A stretch of 6,699 nt of DNA from Entomomonas sp964395065. Lineage in GTDB: Bacteria; Pseudomonadota; Gammaproteobacteria; Pseudomonadales; Pseudomonadaceae. Below, piece after piece: positions 6,119-6,699 of the stretch (its first letter is position 1; each line of letters begins with the position of its first letter). The notes under the pieces were generated by a model. It saw only the letters and a program-made list of their open reading frames with translations, ran no database searches and was not told the DNA's origin. The position numbers and the translations under genes were made by a program. The stretch lies in contig CAYNAM010000131.1 in assembly GCA_964395065.1 (NCBI GenBank), positions 1 to 6,699 on the forward strand, given 5' to 3'.

Positions 6119-6699
6119 TCATTTTCTCTTCATAGACTGGAAAAACTCATCATTAGTTTTTGTATCTTTTAGTTTATCTAACAAAAACTCAATTGCTGCA
6201 ATTTCTTCCATTGGATGAAGTATTTTACGTAAAATCCACATTCTTTGAAGCTCATCCTCTGTCGTTAATAACTCTTCACGACGAGTACCAGAGCGATTAA
6301 TATTAATAGCAGGAAAGACTCTCTTCTCAGAAATTTTACGATCTAGTTGTAACTCCATGTTACCTGTACCCTTAAATTCTTCATAGATAACCTCATCCAT
6401 CTTAGAACCAGTATCAACCAAAGCAGTCGCTAAAATTGTTAGGCTTCCACCCTCTTCGATATTACGTGCAGCCCCAAAAAAACGCTTTGGTTTTTCAAGC
6501 GCATGAGCATCAACACCACCAGTTAATACCTTACCCGAGCTAGGTACAACAGTATTATAAGCACGAGCTAAACGCGTAATAGAGTCCAACAAAATGACAA
6601 CATCACGCTTATGCTCTACTAAGCGCTTAGCCTTTTCTATCACCATCTCCGCTACTTGAACATGACGTATAGGTGGTTCATCAAATGTTGATGCAACCA
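6119..6699 (-). CDS. rho: transcription termination factor Rho, C-terminal part (gene runs off the window)
   Basis: Rho is the hexameric RNA-dependent ATPase that releases transcripts at factor-dependent terminators. Only the C-terminal 192 residues are present; the frame is open to the window edge, where it reads VASTFDEPPIRHVQVAEM, matching the E. coli protein from about residue 228. The visible end and numbering imply a full protein of about 419 residues. Seen are the Walker B strand ILLDSITRLARAYN (E. coli D265 and S266), the Q-loop segment SSGKVLTGGVDA that contacts RNA, the R-loop EFKGTGN, and NRSGTRREELL, which carries the arginine finger. The motor half therefore looks intact. The RNA-binding N-terminal domain and Walker A lie outside the window. 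It ends in TGA, followed by its own intrinsic hairpin, with ubiD downstream. Confidence 0.97.
   Translation of the reverse strand, partial: VASTFDEPPIRHVQVAEMVIEKAKRLVEHKRDVVILLDSITRLARAYNTVVPSSGKVLTGGVDAHALEKPKRFFGAARNIEEGGSLTILATALVDTGSKMDEVIYEEFKGTGNMELQLDRKISEKRVFPAININRSGTRREELLTTEDELQRMWILRKILHPMEEIAAIEFLLDKLKDTKTNDEFFQSMKRK

Overview
The window looks like ordinary chromosomal DNA from an AT-rich gammaproteobacterium. Its SodB, MsbA, ArgB and UbiD proteins resemble, from memory, the Pseudomonas versions more closely than the enteric ones, although the base composition is far more AT-rich than in a typical Pseudomonas. An AT-rich relative of the pseudomonads, such as an insect-gut lineage like Entomomonas, would fit; this is an inference and no database was searched. 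No phage, transposon, CRISPR array, RNA gene or defence system is visible.

Layout. Positions 1-187 (minus strand) hold the start of a CYTH-family triphosphatase/adenylate-cyclase-like gene, interrupted by an in-frame TAG after 51 codons, so it is probably a pseudogene. A 230-base non-coding divergent spacer follows (188-417). Three plus-strand genes come next, closely spaced and each with a good Shine-Dalgarno sequence: ihfB (418-696), lapA (721-1023) and argB (1044-1940). They probably form one transcript. After a 113-base spacer comes sodB (2054-2632), apparently with its own promoter. A perfect 14-bp hairpin flanked by A and T runs (2649-2680) closes sodB and also the convergent minus-strand msbA (2688-4502). 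Beyond that the minus strand carries ubiD (4587-6053) and the 3' part of rho (6119 to the window edge), with an intrinsic terminator between them (6090-6107).

The genes do not form a single pathway. They are core housekeeping functions: nucleoid architecture (IHF beta), envelope assembly (LapA, MsbA), arginine synthesis (ArgB), superoxide detoxification (SodB), ubiquinone synthesis (UbiD) and transcription termination (Rho). All six complete genes are of normal family length with their key catalytic or binding residues present. The points most worth a second look are the interrupted CYTH gene, the ihfB-lapA-argB arrangement without rpsA or lapB, a five-codon mini-ORF overlapping the msbA start, a palindrome upstream of sodB, and a substituted residue in the MsbA membrane domain. 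I found no convincing sign of a previously undescribed system.
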